64,000 nt of DNA from Streptomyces bottropensis ATCC 25435 (GCF_000383595.1 NZ_KB911581.1:5725519-5789518), one strand, 5' to 3'; shown: positions 49,243 through 57,658, numbered from the stretch's first letter. Notes: a model not told the origin generated them from the sequence alone. Made by a program: numbers and translations.

Positions 49243-49863
49243 ATGGCCAAGTACTACGACGTGCATCCCGACAACCCCCAGCCGCGTGCCATCTCCCAGG
49301 TCGCCGACAGCATTCGTCAGGGCGGGCTGATCGCCTATCCGACGGACTCCTGCTTCGCGCTGGGGTGCCAGCTGGGCAGTCGTGACGGCATCGAGCGGAT
49401 CCGCACGATCCGGCAGCTCGACGACCGGCACCACTTCACCCTGGTGTGCGAGAACTTCGCGCAGCTGGGTCAGTTCGTCCACGTCGACAACGACGTGTTC
49501 CGCGCCGTGAAGGCGTCGACGCCCGGCAGTTACACCTTCATCCTCCCCGCGACGCGGGAGGTGCCCCGCAAGCTCCTCCACCCGAAGAAGAAGACCGTCG
49601 GGGTGCGCATCCCCGACCACCGCGTGGTCCAGGCCCTGCTCGCGGAGCTGGGCGAACCGCTCGTCTCCAGCACCCTGCTGCTGCCCGACGAGGAGGAGCC
49701 GCTGACGCAGGGCTGGGAGATCAAGGAGCGCCTGGACTACCTGGTCGACGCGGTGGTGGACTCGGGTGACTGCGGCACGGAGCCGACGACCGTCATCGAC
49801 TTCTCCAGCGGCGAGGCGGAGATCATCCGCAAGGGCGCGGGCGACACGTCACGGTTCGAGTGA
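49243..49863 (+). CDS. Sua5/YciO/YrdC-family protein (threonylcarbamoyl-AMP synthase-like)
   Basis: A 206-aa single-domain protein from ATG 49243. Family landmarks are GGLIAYPTDSCFALGCQ at about 27-43, KASTPGSYTFILPAT at about 90, and TVGVRIPDHRVVQALL. Length and the lack of a C-terminal Sua5 domain fit the YciO subgroup. YrdC/Sua5 proteins make threonylcarbamoyl-AMP for tRNA t6A37; YciO itself has an unsettled role. It is a normal chromosomal gene. Confidence 0.9.
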   Translation: MAKYYDVHPDNPQPRAISQVADSIRQGGLIAYPTDSCFALGCQLGSRDGIERIRTIRQLDDRHHFTLVCENFAQLGQFVHVDNDVFRAVKASTPGSYTFILPATREVPRKLLHPKKKTVGVRIPDHRVVQALLAELGEPLVSSTLLLPDEEEPLTQGWEIKERLDYLVDAVVDSGDCGTEPTTVIDFSSGEAEIIRKGAGDTSRFE

Positions 49864-49884
49864 TCCCGCGGGCGGCGGCCGGGA

Positions 49885-50910
49885 TCAGGTCTGCCGCAGC
49901 GGCTCGTAGGCCTCGGCGCTCAGCCCGAACGTCCAGGCCACCCCTGCGCGGGCCGTGGTGGTCGCGGGCGGCACCCGCAGCCAGTAGGTACGGCTCGTGC
50001 CGTCCGGCTCCGGCGTGGAGTTGACGACCTCCACCATCACCACGTCCTCGTCACCGGGCAGGGCTATGCGCCACAGCACACCCGTCTCGTCGCGGTGCAC
50101 CGGCTTCGCCCCGGACTCCTCCAGATAGCGGTCGTAGCCGTAGAACTCCAGCATCACGCGGCGCAGCTCCGCGTTCTCCTCCGCCCGGATCTCCGCCGGG
50201 GTCAACGAGCCCAGCCGGTCGAGGAACGCGCCGGGAACGGGCAGCCCGCGCCAGGCGTGCAGGGCGAATCCGTCGGCGTAGGCGAGCGCGGGCCCGTCGC
50301 CCCGGTCCAGCCGGCCCGCCTCGTCGCGGTGCAGCTCCACGGGCCGCTCGGCGACGACCGCGAGCTCCTCGTACGGCCACCACCAGCCAGCCGTGCGGGC
50401 CACCTCGGCCAGTCCGTCGAGGCCGGGGGCCGCGTCGAACGCGGACAGCCAGGCCGCGTCGTGCTGACCGAGGACGGCGTCCAGGAGGAGCAGCCGGATG
50501 CCGGTCTCCTCCTTGCGGTCGGCGGGTGCCAGCGCCTCGACGACTCCGGTGCGGACGCGGTCGATCAGCGGCCGGGTGGTCTCCCACAGGTCGGCGCCCG
50601 TCGCCCGCCAGTGCTCGCTCCAGCCGGTGGGGCCCAGCCGGGTGTGCAGCCGGGCCCGCTCGGCGGCGACGGTCCCGTTGCGGACCGCGTCACGGACGCT
50701 CGCCCCGGTCGCCGGCAGTACCTCACCGCCCGGTGCCGGTGCCCCCGACAGCAGCCGTACCGCCTCCAGGGGCGAGCGGACCCACACGATCCGCCCGGGC
50801 TCCCGCAGCCCCGCCCGTCGGTAGGCCAGGCGCACGCCCGCCTCCGCCCGTGCCCGGTCGCCCGCCCCCGTGGCCGCCGCCACCGCCCGCCAACTCGTCC
50901 GTTCCGTCAC
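49885..50910 (-). CDS. DUF6745-type protein, unknown function
   Basis: A 341-aa soluble protein. A family-like stretch ALAYADGFALHAWRGLPVP lies at about 215, followed by an EENAELRRVMLEFYGYDRYL segment and a C-terminal VEVVNSTPEPDG region. This matches what I recall of the DUF6745 family, often linked to LRR or repeat proteins in actinobacteria and cyanobacteria. No catalytic motif is known. It follows the 108-aa gene by 73 bp in the same direction, and the pair diverges from the STM4015-4011 operon. Its participation in that system is an inference from position. Confidence 0.75.
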   Translation of the reverse strand: MTERTSWRAVAAATGAGDRARAEAGVRLAYRRAGLREPGRIVWVRSPLEAVRLLSGAPAPGGEVLPATGASVRDAVRNGTVAAERARLHTRLGPTGWSEHWRATGADLWETTRPLIDRVRTGVVEALAPADRKEETGIRLLLLDAVLGQHDAAWLSAFDAAPGLDGLAEVARTAGWWWPYEELAVVAERPVELHRDEAGRLDRGDGPALAYADGFALHAWRGLPVPGAFLDRLGSLTPAEIRAEENAELRRVMLEFYGYDRYLEESGAKPVHRDETGVLWRIALPGDEDVVMVEVVNSTPEPDGTSRTYWLRVPPATTTARAGVAWTFGLSAEAYEPLRQT

Positions 50911-50983
50911 GCCGTTCCTCCAGGATTCTCAAGTCCGTCCCCGCGGGCCGCCGTGGGCCACGGCCGCCCTCCTGCCCACCGGC

Positions 50984-51310
50984 TCAGTCGGCGACGATCC
51001 GCACCGACCCCGGTACGTACTCGCGCTGCCGCACGACGCGGTACCAGCCCTTGGGCAGGGAGATGGCCGCGTGCTCCTCGTGGACGACGCGGGCGCCCTG
51101 CGGCACGTGCAGCAGCATCGGCCCGAACGCGCCCGCCTCGCGGACGAGACGGCCGGGGCCGACCACGGCGTGGGCGTGGCCGGTGACCTCGCCGAGGGCG
51201 AGGACGAGCCGCCCCCGGCCGTCGCGCGGCTCCGAGGCGGCGTCGAGCGCGCCGCCGGGCACGGCGCTCTCGGCCAACGGCGCGATCAGGACGTCTCCTT
51301 GCCGGTACAT
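50984..51310 (-). CDS. 108-aa protein (MYRQGDVLI type) paired with DUF6745 gene
   Basis: Starts at ATG 51310 behind GGGAGGGAG; longer in-frame extensions have no ribosome site. It begins MYRQGDVLIAPLAE, has a central GEVTGHAHAVVGPGRL and ends with KGWYRVVRQREYVPG. The RQGDVLI...GHAH pattern recurs in small phage and bacterial proteins of unknown role and suggests an all-beta domain. It is the first gene of the leftward pair and lies 257 bp from the divergent STM4015-type gene. An inverted repeat spans the shared promoter. Confidence 0.75.
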   Translation of the reverse strand: MYRQGDVLIAPLAESAVPGGALDAASEPRDGRGRLVLALGEVTGHAHAVVGPGRLVREAGAFGPMLLHVPQGARVVHEEHAAISLPKGWYRVVRQREYVPGSVRIVAD

Positions 51311-51365
51311 GGGTCTCCCTCCCGTCGGGCACTCGCTGTGCCACGACAGGACCGTAGGGGCAGCC

Positions 51366-51453
51366 ACTGACAACCGGCCCGCGCCCGCCCGTTCGCCGGG
51401 GCGCGGACCGATGTTCGTCCACAGGACGGGGGTCCGCCGCACACGTTGTCAGT
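51366..51453. promoter_or_regulatory. 9-bp inverted repeat spanning the divergent promoter
   Basis: ACTGACAAC (51366-51374) and GTTGTCAGT (51445-51453) are perfect inverted copies 70 bp apart. Each reads TTGTCAGT outward toward its gene, so they could be matching -35 elements or operator half-sites that co-regulate both directions. Confidence 0.45.
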
Positions 51454-51567
51454 CGGACTTGGTAGAACTCCCCTACCCGGCGGCGCCACGCGCTCCGGGT
51501 GCGCGACGGGCGGACCGGACAGGGATTCGGCGCCGCCCACGGACATGGAACGAAGGGGCGGGCGCAC

Positions 51568-52536
51568 ATGACCATCGGGAGCCATCTGGAGGAGTTCCAC
51601 GGCCTGCCGGTCCACCGCTTCCCGAAGTCGGTGGAGAGCCCGCAGGGCGCCGGGCACCTGCCCGCTCCCGAGTCGGTGGCCTGGAGCATCGCCGTGGAGT
51701 CCTACGACAGCGAGGAGTCGTGGGAGGAGGCGTTCGCCAGGTTCCTCGCCTGCGTCGACACCGAGAAGGTGCGGGCGCTGATCGTGGGGGCCTGGAGCGA
51801 CGCCTACGACAACGGCCCCGAGGCGATCGTCGAGGCCCTGGTCGCGGCGAAGGACCGGCTGCCCGCGCTGCGCGCCCTCTTCCTCGGCGACATCGTGATG
51901 GAGGAGTGCGAGATCTCCTGGATCAACCAGGGGGACGTGAGCCCGCTGCTGGAGGCCTTCCCGGAGCTGGAGGAGTTCGGGGTGCGCGGCGGCCAGGGGC
52001 TCGGCTTCCCGGCGCTGCGGCACGAGCGGCTGCGGACCCTGACGGTCGAGACCGGCGGCATGCCCGTCGAGGCCGTCCGGGGGGTCGCGGGCAGCGACCT
52101 GCCGGCCCTCGTCGAGCTGGACCTGTGGCTCGGCACGTCCGAGTACGGGGGCGACTGCGAGGTGGCCGACCTGGCGCCGATCCTCGCGGGCACCCGCCTG
52201 CCGGCCCTCAAGCACCTGGCCCTGCGCAACAGCGAGATGCAGGACGACATCTGCGCCGCTCTGGCCTCGGCCCCCGTGGTGGCCCGCCTCGACGTCCTCG
52301 ACGTGTCCATGGGCGTCCTCACCGACGACGGCGCGACCGCGCTGCTCACGGGCCAGCCGCTGACCCACCTCACCACGCTGGACCTGCACCACAACTACCT
52401 GAGCCCGGCGCTGCGCGACCGCCTCCGGGACTCCCTGGAGGCCGAGGGGGTCCAGGTCGACGCCGACGCCGACGACGCCGAGTCGGACGAGGAGGAGGAC
52501 GGCACGGTCTGGCGGTTCGTCGCGGTGGGCGAGTGA
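51568..52536 (+). CDS. STM4015-family leucine-rich-repeat protein
   Basis: A 322-aa cytoplasmic protein from ATG 51568 (AAGGGG upstream). An N-terminal cap (EEFHGLPVHRFPKSVESP) precedes irregular leucine-rich repeats (LVELDLWLGTSEYGGD, LKHLALRNSEMQDD, LDVLDVSMGVLTDDG, LTTLDLHHNYLSP) and an acidic tail. LRRs form a curved protein-binding surface. It is the first gene of the six-gene operon and most likely recruits a protein partner or substrate for the radical SAM enzymes. The family name is from memory of the Salmonella STM4015 locus; function is not established. Confidence 0.85.
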   Translation: MTIGSHLEEFHGLPVHRFPKSVESPQGAGHLPAPESVAWSIAVESYDSEESWEEAFARFLACVDTEKVRALIVGAWSDAYDNGPEAIVEALVAAKDRLPALRALFLGDIVMEECEISWINQGDVSPLLEAFPELEEFGVRGGQGLGFPALRHERLRTLTVETGGMPVEAVRGVAGSDLPALVELDLWLGTSEYGGDCEVADLAPILAGTRLPALKHLALRNSEMQDDICAALASAPVVARLDVLDVSMGVLTDDGATALLTGQPLTHLTTLDLHHNYLSPALRDRLRDSLEAEGVQVDADADDAESDEEEDGTVWRFVAVGE

Positions 52537-52569
52537 GCGCGTAGGCGTTCGCGGGCGAGAGGGGGGCAC

Positions 52570-53757
52570 ATGTCCGGATGGAGCGGTGCGGCGGGGGCGG
52601 GTCCCGGCCCGTACCGGTGGGTGGTCGTCGGGAACGGGGAGAACCGGCGGGTCGGGCTGTTCGTCGCGGCGGCCGAGGCGGCCGGCGTCGGCACGCCGCG
52701 GGTGGTGCAGTGGCGGGACGTGCTGCGCGACGGCGGCCACACGTTCGCCGACGACGAGGTCGTACGGCTGGACTCACCCGGCGAGAACGCCGAGGTGGAC
52801 CGGCTGCTGCGGGGCGTCGACGATCCCACGCGGGTGGAGGGCTCGGCCACCTGGTACGGCCGTTTCCTGACCGCGGTGGAGTCCTTGAGGGGCGGGCTGC
52901 GGCTGGACGATCCGGCGGATCTGCCGGTGCTGTTCGACAAGCGGCTGTGCCACGCCCGGCTCGATGCGGCGGGCGTCCCGGTGCCCCCGTCGCCCACCTC
53001 GGGCGGCGCGCGGCCGGTGCGCGGCTGGGACGACGTACGGGCGGCGATGCGGGAACACGGCATGCCGCGTGTCTTCGTGAAGCCGGCCCACGGGTCCTCC
53101 GCGTCCGGGGTGCTGGCCGTGGAGTCGTCGGCGAGCGGGCGGATCAGGGCCACCACCTCGGTGGAGGTCGCCGCCGACGGCCGGCTGCGCGCCCCGCTCC
53201 GGCTGCACAACTCGCTGCGTGTGCGGCGCTACGCGGACGAGCGGGAGATCGCCGGCATCGTCGACGCCCTCGCGGCCGACGGGCTGCACATCGAGCGGTG
53301 GCTGCCGAAGGCGTCCGCGCACGGGAGGTCCGCCGATCTGCGGGTGCTGGTCGTGGCGGGCCGGGCCACGCACGCCGTCGTGCGCACCAGCCGCTTCCCG
53401 ATGACCAATCTCCATCTGGGCGGGGCCCGGGGCGATCTCACGTCGGTCGTGGACGCGGCGGGAGACCGTTGGCGGCAGGCGCTCGACATCTGTGAGCGGG
53501 CCGCCGCCTGCTTCCCCGGCACGCTGAGCGTCGGGGTGGACCTGCTGCCGGCGATCGGCTGGCGCCGGTTCGCCGTGGGCGAGGTCAACGCCTTCGGGGA
53601 TCTGCTGCCCCGGCTGACCGGGCTGCCGGGCGGTCCGGCGGAGGGCCTGGACACCTACGCGGCACAGCTCGCGGCGGTGCGCGCCGCAATGTCCCCGGCC
53701 CCCTCGCCCCTCCCCCGCGCAAGGCCCCAGGCAAGGAAAGACCATGCACCCTTCTGA
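52570..53757 (+). CDS. STM4014-family ATP-grasp protein
   Basis: A 395-aa protein from ATG 52570 with GAGGGG upstream, 33 bp after the LRR gene. ATP-grasp features: RVFVKPAHGSSASGVLAVE for nucleotide binding at about 170, a central substrate region, IERWLPKA, and the Mg-binding GEVNAFGDLLP near residue 340. ATP-grasp enzymes form amide or ester bonds through acyl-phosphates, for example adding amino acids. The real substrate is unknown. The end overlaps the next gene by 14 bp. The C-terminal 25 residues are Pro/Arg-rich and probably disordered. Confidence 0.85.
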   Translation: MSGWSGAAGAGPGPYRWVVVGNGENRRVGLFVAAAEAAGVGTPRVVQWRDVLRDGGHTFADDEVVRLDSPGENAEVDRLLRGVDDPTRVEGSATWYGRFLTAVESLRGGLRLDDPADLPVLFDKRLCHARLDAAGVPVPPSPTSGGARPVRGWDDVRAAMREHGMPRVFVKPAHGSSASGVLAVESSASGRIRATTSVEVAADGRLRAPLRLHNSLRVRRYADEREIAGIVDALAADGLHIERWLPKASAHGRSADLRVLVVAGRATHAVVRTSRFPMTNLHLGGARGDLTSVVDAAGDRWRQALDICERAAACFPGTLSVGVDLLPAIGWRRFAVGEVNAFGDLLPRLTGLPGGPAEGLDTYAAQLAAVRAAMSPAPSPLPRARPQARKDHAPF

Positions 53758-54631
53758 CCCGGCCGACACCGGGGGTCCGGCAGGGACGGCCCACCGGCCG
53801 TCCGAGACGGCTCCGGCACCCGACATGAACGAGGTCGTGGGCCGCGACGACCTGCTGCTGCTCACCCTCGACACCCTGCGGTACGACGTGGCGGTGGAGC
53901 TGGCCGCGGCGGGCCGGCTGCCGAACCTGGCCGGGCATCTGCCGGGCGGCACCTGGGAGAAGCGGCACGCGCCCGGCAGCTTCACCTACGCCTCGCACCA
54001 GGCGATGTTCGCGGGGTTCCTGCCGACCCCGGCCGCACCGGGGCCGCATCCGCGGCTCTTCGCCGGCCGGTTCGCCGGCAGCGAGACGACCGCGGGGCGC
54101 ACCTTCGTCTTCGACAGCCCCGACCTGGTGTCGGCGCTCGCCGAGCGCGGCTATCGCACGGTGTGCGTCGGCGGTGTCGGCTTCTTCAACAAGCAGGGGG
54201 CCCTCGGCAGCGTCCTGCCGGGCCTGTTCCAGGAGAGCCACTGGGAGCCGGAGTTCTCCGTGGCGTCCCCGACGTCCTTCGAGTCCCAGGTGGCCCGCGC
54301 CGAGCGGATCGTGGCCGAACTGCCCGCCGGGCAGCGGCTGTTCCTGTTCCTCAACGCCTCGGCGCTGCACCAGCCGAACTGGTTCCATCTGCCGGGCGCC
54401 ACCCGCGAGGCGGGCGACAGCCGGGTCACGCACGCGGCGGCCCTGGAGTACATCGACCGGCACGTCGGACGCCTCTTCGCGGCGATGAGTTCGCGGCGCC
54501 GCTGCTTCGCCGTCGTCTGCTCCGACCACGGGACCGCCTACGGCGAGGACGGCTACACCGGACACCGGCTCGGCCACGAGGCCGTGTGGACCGTCCCCTA
54601 CAGCCACTTCTTCCTGGAGCCGCCCGCATGA
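53744..54631 (+). CDS. STM4013-family hydrolase (alkaline-phosphatase/sulfatase fold)
   Basis: A 295-aa protein from ATG 53744 behind AAGGAAAG. Alkaline-phosphatase superfamily marks: TLDTLRYD (first metal Asp), the nucleophile region SFTYASHQAMFAGF, and SDHGTAYGEDGYTGHRLGH with the remaining metal ligands at Asp261, His262 and later His residues. Classical sulfatase Cys/Ser-x-Pro-x-Arg is absent, so phosphoester, phosphonate or sulfonate chemistry is possible. There is no signal peptide, so it acts in the cytoplasm. The stop overlaps the next start as ATGA. Confidence 0.85.
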   Translation: MHPSDPADTGGPAGTAHRPSETAPAPDMNEVVGRDDLLLLTLDTLRYDVAVELAAAGRLPNLAGHLPGGTWEKRHAPGSFTYASHQAMFAGFLPTPAAPGPHPRLFAGRFAGSETTAGRTFVFDSPDLVSALAERGYRTVCVGGVGFFNKQGALGSVLPGLFQESHWEPEFSVASPTSFESQVARAERIVAELPAGQRLFLFLNASALHQPNWFHLPGATREAGDSRVTHAAALEYIDRHVGRLFAAMSSRRRCFAVVCSDHGTAYGEDGYTGHRLGHEAVWTVPYSHFFLEPPA

Positions 54632-56010
54632 CCGCCACCGACACCGCGACCGACCCCCACACCGACACCGACACCGACACCGACACATCGCGGCGTCCCT
54701 ATCAGCACTACGTGTACGCCTACCCGCACAAGACGGCGTACCGGGAGCTGCCCGGCCGACCGCGGCTCGCGGAGCTGTGGGCCGGGGAGTCCCGGCAGGC
54801 GCTCTCGCTGTACGCGCACATCCCGTTCTGCGAGGTGCGCTGCGGCTTCTGCAACCTCTTCACGCGCATCGGCGCGCCGGACGGGCTGACCGGCCGCTAT
54901 CTGGACGCCCTCGAACGGCAGGCGATCGCGGTGCGGGAGGCCCTCGGGGACGCGGAGCCGGTGCGGTTCGCGAACGCCGCGTTCGGCGGTGGCACGCCGA
55001 CCTATCTGGAGGCCGCCGAGCTGGAGCGGCTGTGCGACATCGCCGAGCGGCATCTGGGTGCGGACCTGCGGGCGATCCCGCTGTCGGTGGAGGCCTCCCC
55101 CGCCACCGCGACGGCCGACCGGCTGGCGGTACTGGCCGAGCGGGGCACGACCCGGCTGAGCCTAGGTGTGCAGAGCTTCGTGGCGGAGGAGGCCCGCGCG
55201 GCCGTACGCCCGCAGCGGCGGTCCGACGTGGAGGCGGCGCTGGCCCGGATCCGCGACGCCGCCCTGCCGGTCCTCAACATCGACCTGATCTACGGCATCG
55301 ACGGGCAGACGGCGGCCAGTTGGCGGCTGTCCCTGGACGCGGCCCTCGCCTGGCGGCCGGAGGAGATCTACCTCTATCCGCTGTACGTCCGGCCGCTGAC
55401 CGGACTCGGCCGCCACGCGGACCCGGCGGTCGCGGACCGCGCCTGGGACGAGACCCGGCTGCGGCGCTACCGCGAGGGCCGCGACCATCTGCTCACGCAC
55501 GGCTACGAGCAGGTCTCCATGCGGATGTTCCGCCGCACGGACGCGCCGCCGCAGGGCCCGGACGACTACGCCTGCCAGACCGACGGCATGATCGGCCTGG
55601 GCTGCGGCGCCCGGTCGTACACGTCGAGGCTGCACTACTCCTTCGACTACGCGGTCGGCATGAGCCGGATCCGCACGATCATCGACGAGTACACGGCCAC
55701 CGAGGACTTCGGCCGCGCCGTGCACGGCCGCGCGGTCGACGAGGACGAGGCACGGCGCCGTCATCTGCTGCAGTCGCTGCTCCAGGCCCGGGGGCTGCCG
55801 GTGGCGGACTACCGGCGGCGGTTCGGATCGGACCCGTACGCGGACTTCCCCGCGGAGCTGGAGCTGCTGGCCGGGCGCGGCTGGCTGACGGAGGCGGGCG
55901 AGGGGATGCTGCGCCTGTCCGCCGAGGGACTGGCCCACTCCGACGCGATCGGGCCCGGCTTCTTCTCGCCCGCCGTCCGGGCCGCGATGACCGAGTACGA
56001 GCTGCGGTGA
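54628..56010 (+). CDS. STM4012-family radical SAM protein (HemN/HemW-like)
   Basis: A 460-aa protein. The [4Fe-4S] site CxxxCxxC is at Cys68, Cys72, Cys75 (IPFCEVRCGFCNLF). GGGTPTYL and SLGVQSF follow as in coproporphyrinogen-dehydrogenase relatives, and a HemN-type C-terminal domain is present. The N-terminus has a Thr-Asp repeat from an ACCGAC tandem array. Class C/HemN-like radical SAM enzymes can use two SAM molecules for methylation or other radical steps on unactivated carbon. Start and stop overlap the neighbours by four bases (ATGA, GTGA), so the enzymes are made in coupled fashion. The substrate is unknown. Confidence 0.9.
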   Translation: MTATDTATDPHTDTDTDTDTSRRPYQHYVYAYPHKTAYRELPGRPRLAELWAGESRQALSLYAHIPFCEVRCGFCNLFTRIGAPDGLTGRYLDALERQAIAVREALGDAEPVRFANAAFGGGTPTYLEAAELERLCDIAERHLGADLRAIPLSVEASPATATADRLAVLAERGTTRLSLGVQSFVAEEARAAVRPQRRSDVEAALARIRDAALPVLNIDLIYGIDGQTAASWRLSLDAALAWRPEEIYLYPLYVRPLTGLGRHADPAVADRAWDETRLRRYREGRDHLLTHGYEQVSMRMFRRTDAPPQGPDDYACQTDGMIGLGCGARSYTSRLHYSFDYAVGMSRIRTIIDEYTATEDFGRAVHGRAVDEDEARRRHLLQSLLQARGLPVADYRRRFGSDPYADFPAELELLAGRGWLTEAGEGMLRLSAEGLAHSDAIGPGFFSPAVRAAMTEYELR

Positions 56011-56897
56011 CGGAGCCCATGGACCTGACGATCCTGTACCGGGGCCCTCTCGCCTCCTGCGACTACGACTGCCCGTACTGCCCGTTCGCCAAGCGCCGTG
56101 ACTCCACGGACCGGCTGCGGGCCGACCGCGCGGCCCTCGACCGCTTCACCACCTGGGCCCGGGAGCAGACCGGTGACCGGCTCTCGGTCCTCTTCACGCC
56201 GTGGGGCGAGGGGCTGGTGCGCTCCTGGTACCGCGAGGCGCTGGTCGGCCTCTCCCACGAGCCGCACATCGACCGGGTGGCGATCCAGACGAACCTCAGC
56301 TGCCGTACGGAGTGGCTGGCGCGGGCCGACCGGGACACGGTGGCCCTGTGGTGCACGTACCACCCGGGGCAGACCCCGTACGAGCGGTTCCTCGACAAGA
56401 CGCGGCGGCTGGCCGGGATGGGCATCCGGTTCAGCGTGGGGGTCGTCGGGCTGCCCGAGCATCTGGAGGACGCGCGCCGGCTGCGCGGGGAGCTGCCGCA
56501 GGAGGTGTACCTGTGGGTGAACGCCGCCGAGGGGCACACCTACACCGACGAGGAGGCGGCGGTGTGGAGCGGGCTGGACCCCCTCTTCCCCTTCAGCCGT
56601 CATCCGCACCGCTCGGCGGGCCGGGCCTGCCGTACGGGCTCCACGGTCGTGTCGGTGGACGGCACGGGGACGGTGCGGCGCTGTCACTTCGTCAAGGCGG
56701 AGCTGGGCAACCTCTACGACGGTTCCTTCCGGGCGGCCCTCGCCCCCCGCCCGTGCCCGCTGTCCGTCTGCGACTGCCACATCGGCTACGTCCATCTGGA
56801 GACACTGCCCCTGTACGACGTCTTCGCGGGCGGCGTCCTGGAACGCGTACCGACGGTGGAGGCGCGACAGGTGATCGGAAAGCGAGTGGGTTCATGA
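56007..56897 (+). CDS. STM4011-family radical SAM protein with SPASM-like C-terminus
   Basis: A 296-aa protein from GTG 56007; an ATG at 56019 is a less likely start because the GTGA overlap fits the operon. The radical SAM site is Cys18, Cys22, Cys25 (CDYDCPYC). The C-terminal third has further Cys residues in a spaced pattern (GRACRTGS, VRRCHFVKAELGN, CPLSVCDCHIGY) that looks like an auxiliary Fe-S cluster domain related to SPASM. Such enzymes commonly modify peptides or small molecules. The stop overlaps the thioesterase start as ATGA. Confidence 0.9.
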   Translation: MTEPMDLTILYRGPLASCDYDCPYCPFAKRRDSTDRLRADRAALDRFTTWAREQTGDRLSVLFTPWGEGLVRSWYREALVGLSHEPHIDRVAIQTNLSCRTEWLARADRDTVALWCTYHPGQTPYERFLDKTRRLAGMGIRFSVGVVGLPEHLEDARRLRGELPQEVYLWVNAAEGHTYTDEEAAVWSGLDPLFPFSRHPHRSAGRACRTGSTVVSVDGTGTVRRCHFVKAELGNLYDGSFRAALAPRPCPLSVCDCHIGYVHLETLPLYDVFAGGVLERVPTVEARQVIGKRVGS

Positions 56898-57643
56898 CCT
56901 CGGCGGTCGACGGCGGCGCGTGGATCCGCCGGTTCCGGCCCGCCCCCGAGGCGGCGGTCCGGCTGCTGTGCCTCCCGCACGCGGGCGGCTCGGCGAGTTC
57001 CTGCCTCGCCATGGCGCGCGCCCACGCCCCGGCGGCCGAAGTGCTGGCCGCGCAGTACCCGGGGCGTCAGGACCGCTACGCCGAGCCGCCGTCGCGGAGC
57101 ATCCGGGAGCTGGCCGAGCGGGTCGTCGAGGCCGTCGGCGGGGACGACGGCCGTCCGCTCGCCCTCTTCGGCCACAGCATGGGCGCGGTGGTCGCCCACG
57201 AGGCGGCGCTGCGGCTGGAGGCGGCGGGCCGGGCCCCGGTCCGGCTGTTCGTGTCGGGGCGGCGCGCTCCCTCCACGCTCGGCCACCGCGGGAGCCTGCA
57301 CACGGCGAGCGATGCCGAACTCCTCGCGGCGGTACGCGCGCTGAACGGCACCGCCGGCCAGGTCTTCGAGGACGAGGAGCTGCTCCGGCTGGTCCTGCCG
57401 GCCCTGCGCGGTGACTACCGGGCCCTGGAGACGTACGAGCCGCGCCCCGGCGACCGGCTGGGCTGCCCGGTCACCGTCCTCACCGGCGACGCCGATCCCG
57501 TGACCCCGGTGGCGGACGCGCGTGCCTGGGCGGACCACACCGACGGGCCGACCGAGGTGTGCGTGTTCCCCGGCGGCCACTTCTACCTCGACGACCGGCC
57601 GGAGGAGGTCTTCGACGTCGTGCGACGGCACCTGGGGCTGTAG
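56894..57643 (+). CDS. Type II thioesterase coupled to the STM401x operon
   Basis: A 249-aa alpha/beta-hydrolase of the GrsT/TEII family: LLCLPHAGGSASSC near residue 25, Ser95 in GHSMG, Asp in TGDADPVTPV, His in PGGHFYLDD. It resembles the polyketide-cluster thioesterase at 23989 over its full length. The ATGA overlap with the radical SAM gene makes it part of the operon. Such enzymes cleave acyl or peptidyl thioesters from carrier proteins, so the system may handle a carrier-bound substrate. No carrier protein gene is adjacent. A later recruitment by chance is the alternative. Confidence 0.9.
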   Translation: MTSAVDGGAWIRRFRPAPEAAVRLLCLPHAGGSASSCLAMARAHAPAAEVLAAQYPGRQDRYAEPPSRSIRELAERVVEAVGGDDGRPLALFGHSMGAVVAHEAALRLEAAGRAPVRLFVSGRRAPSTLGHRGSLHTASDAELLAAVRALNGTAGQVFEDEELLRLVLPALRGDYRALETYEPRPGDRLGCPVTVLTGDADPVTPVADARAWADHTDGPTEVCVFPGGHFYLDDRPEEVFDVVRRHLGL

Positions 57644-57658
57644 TACGGAGACGGCGGC

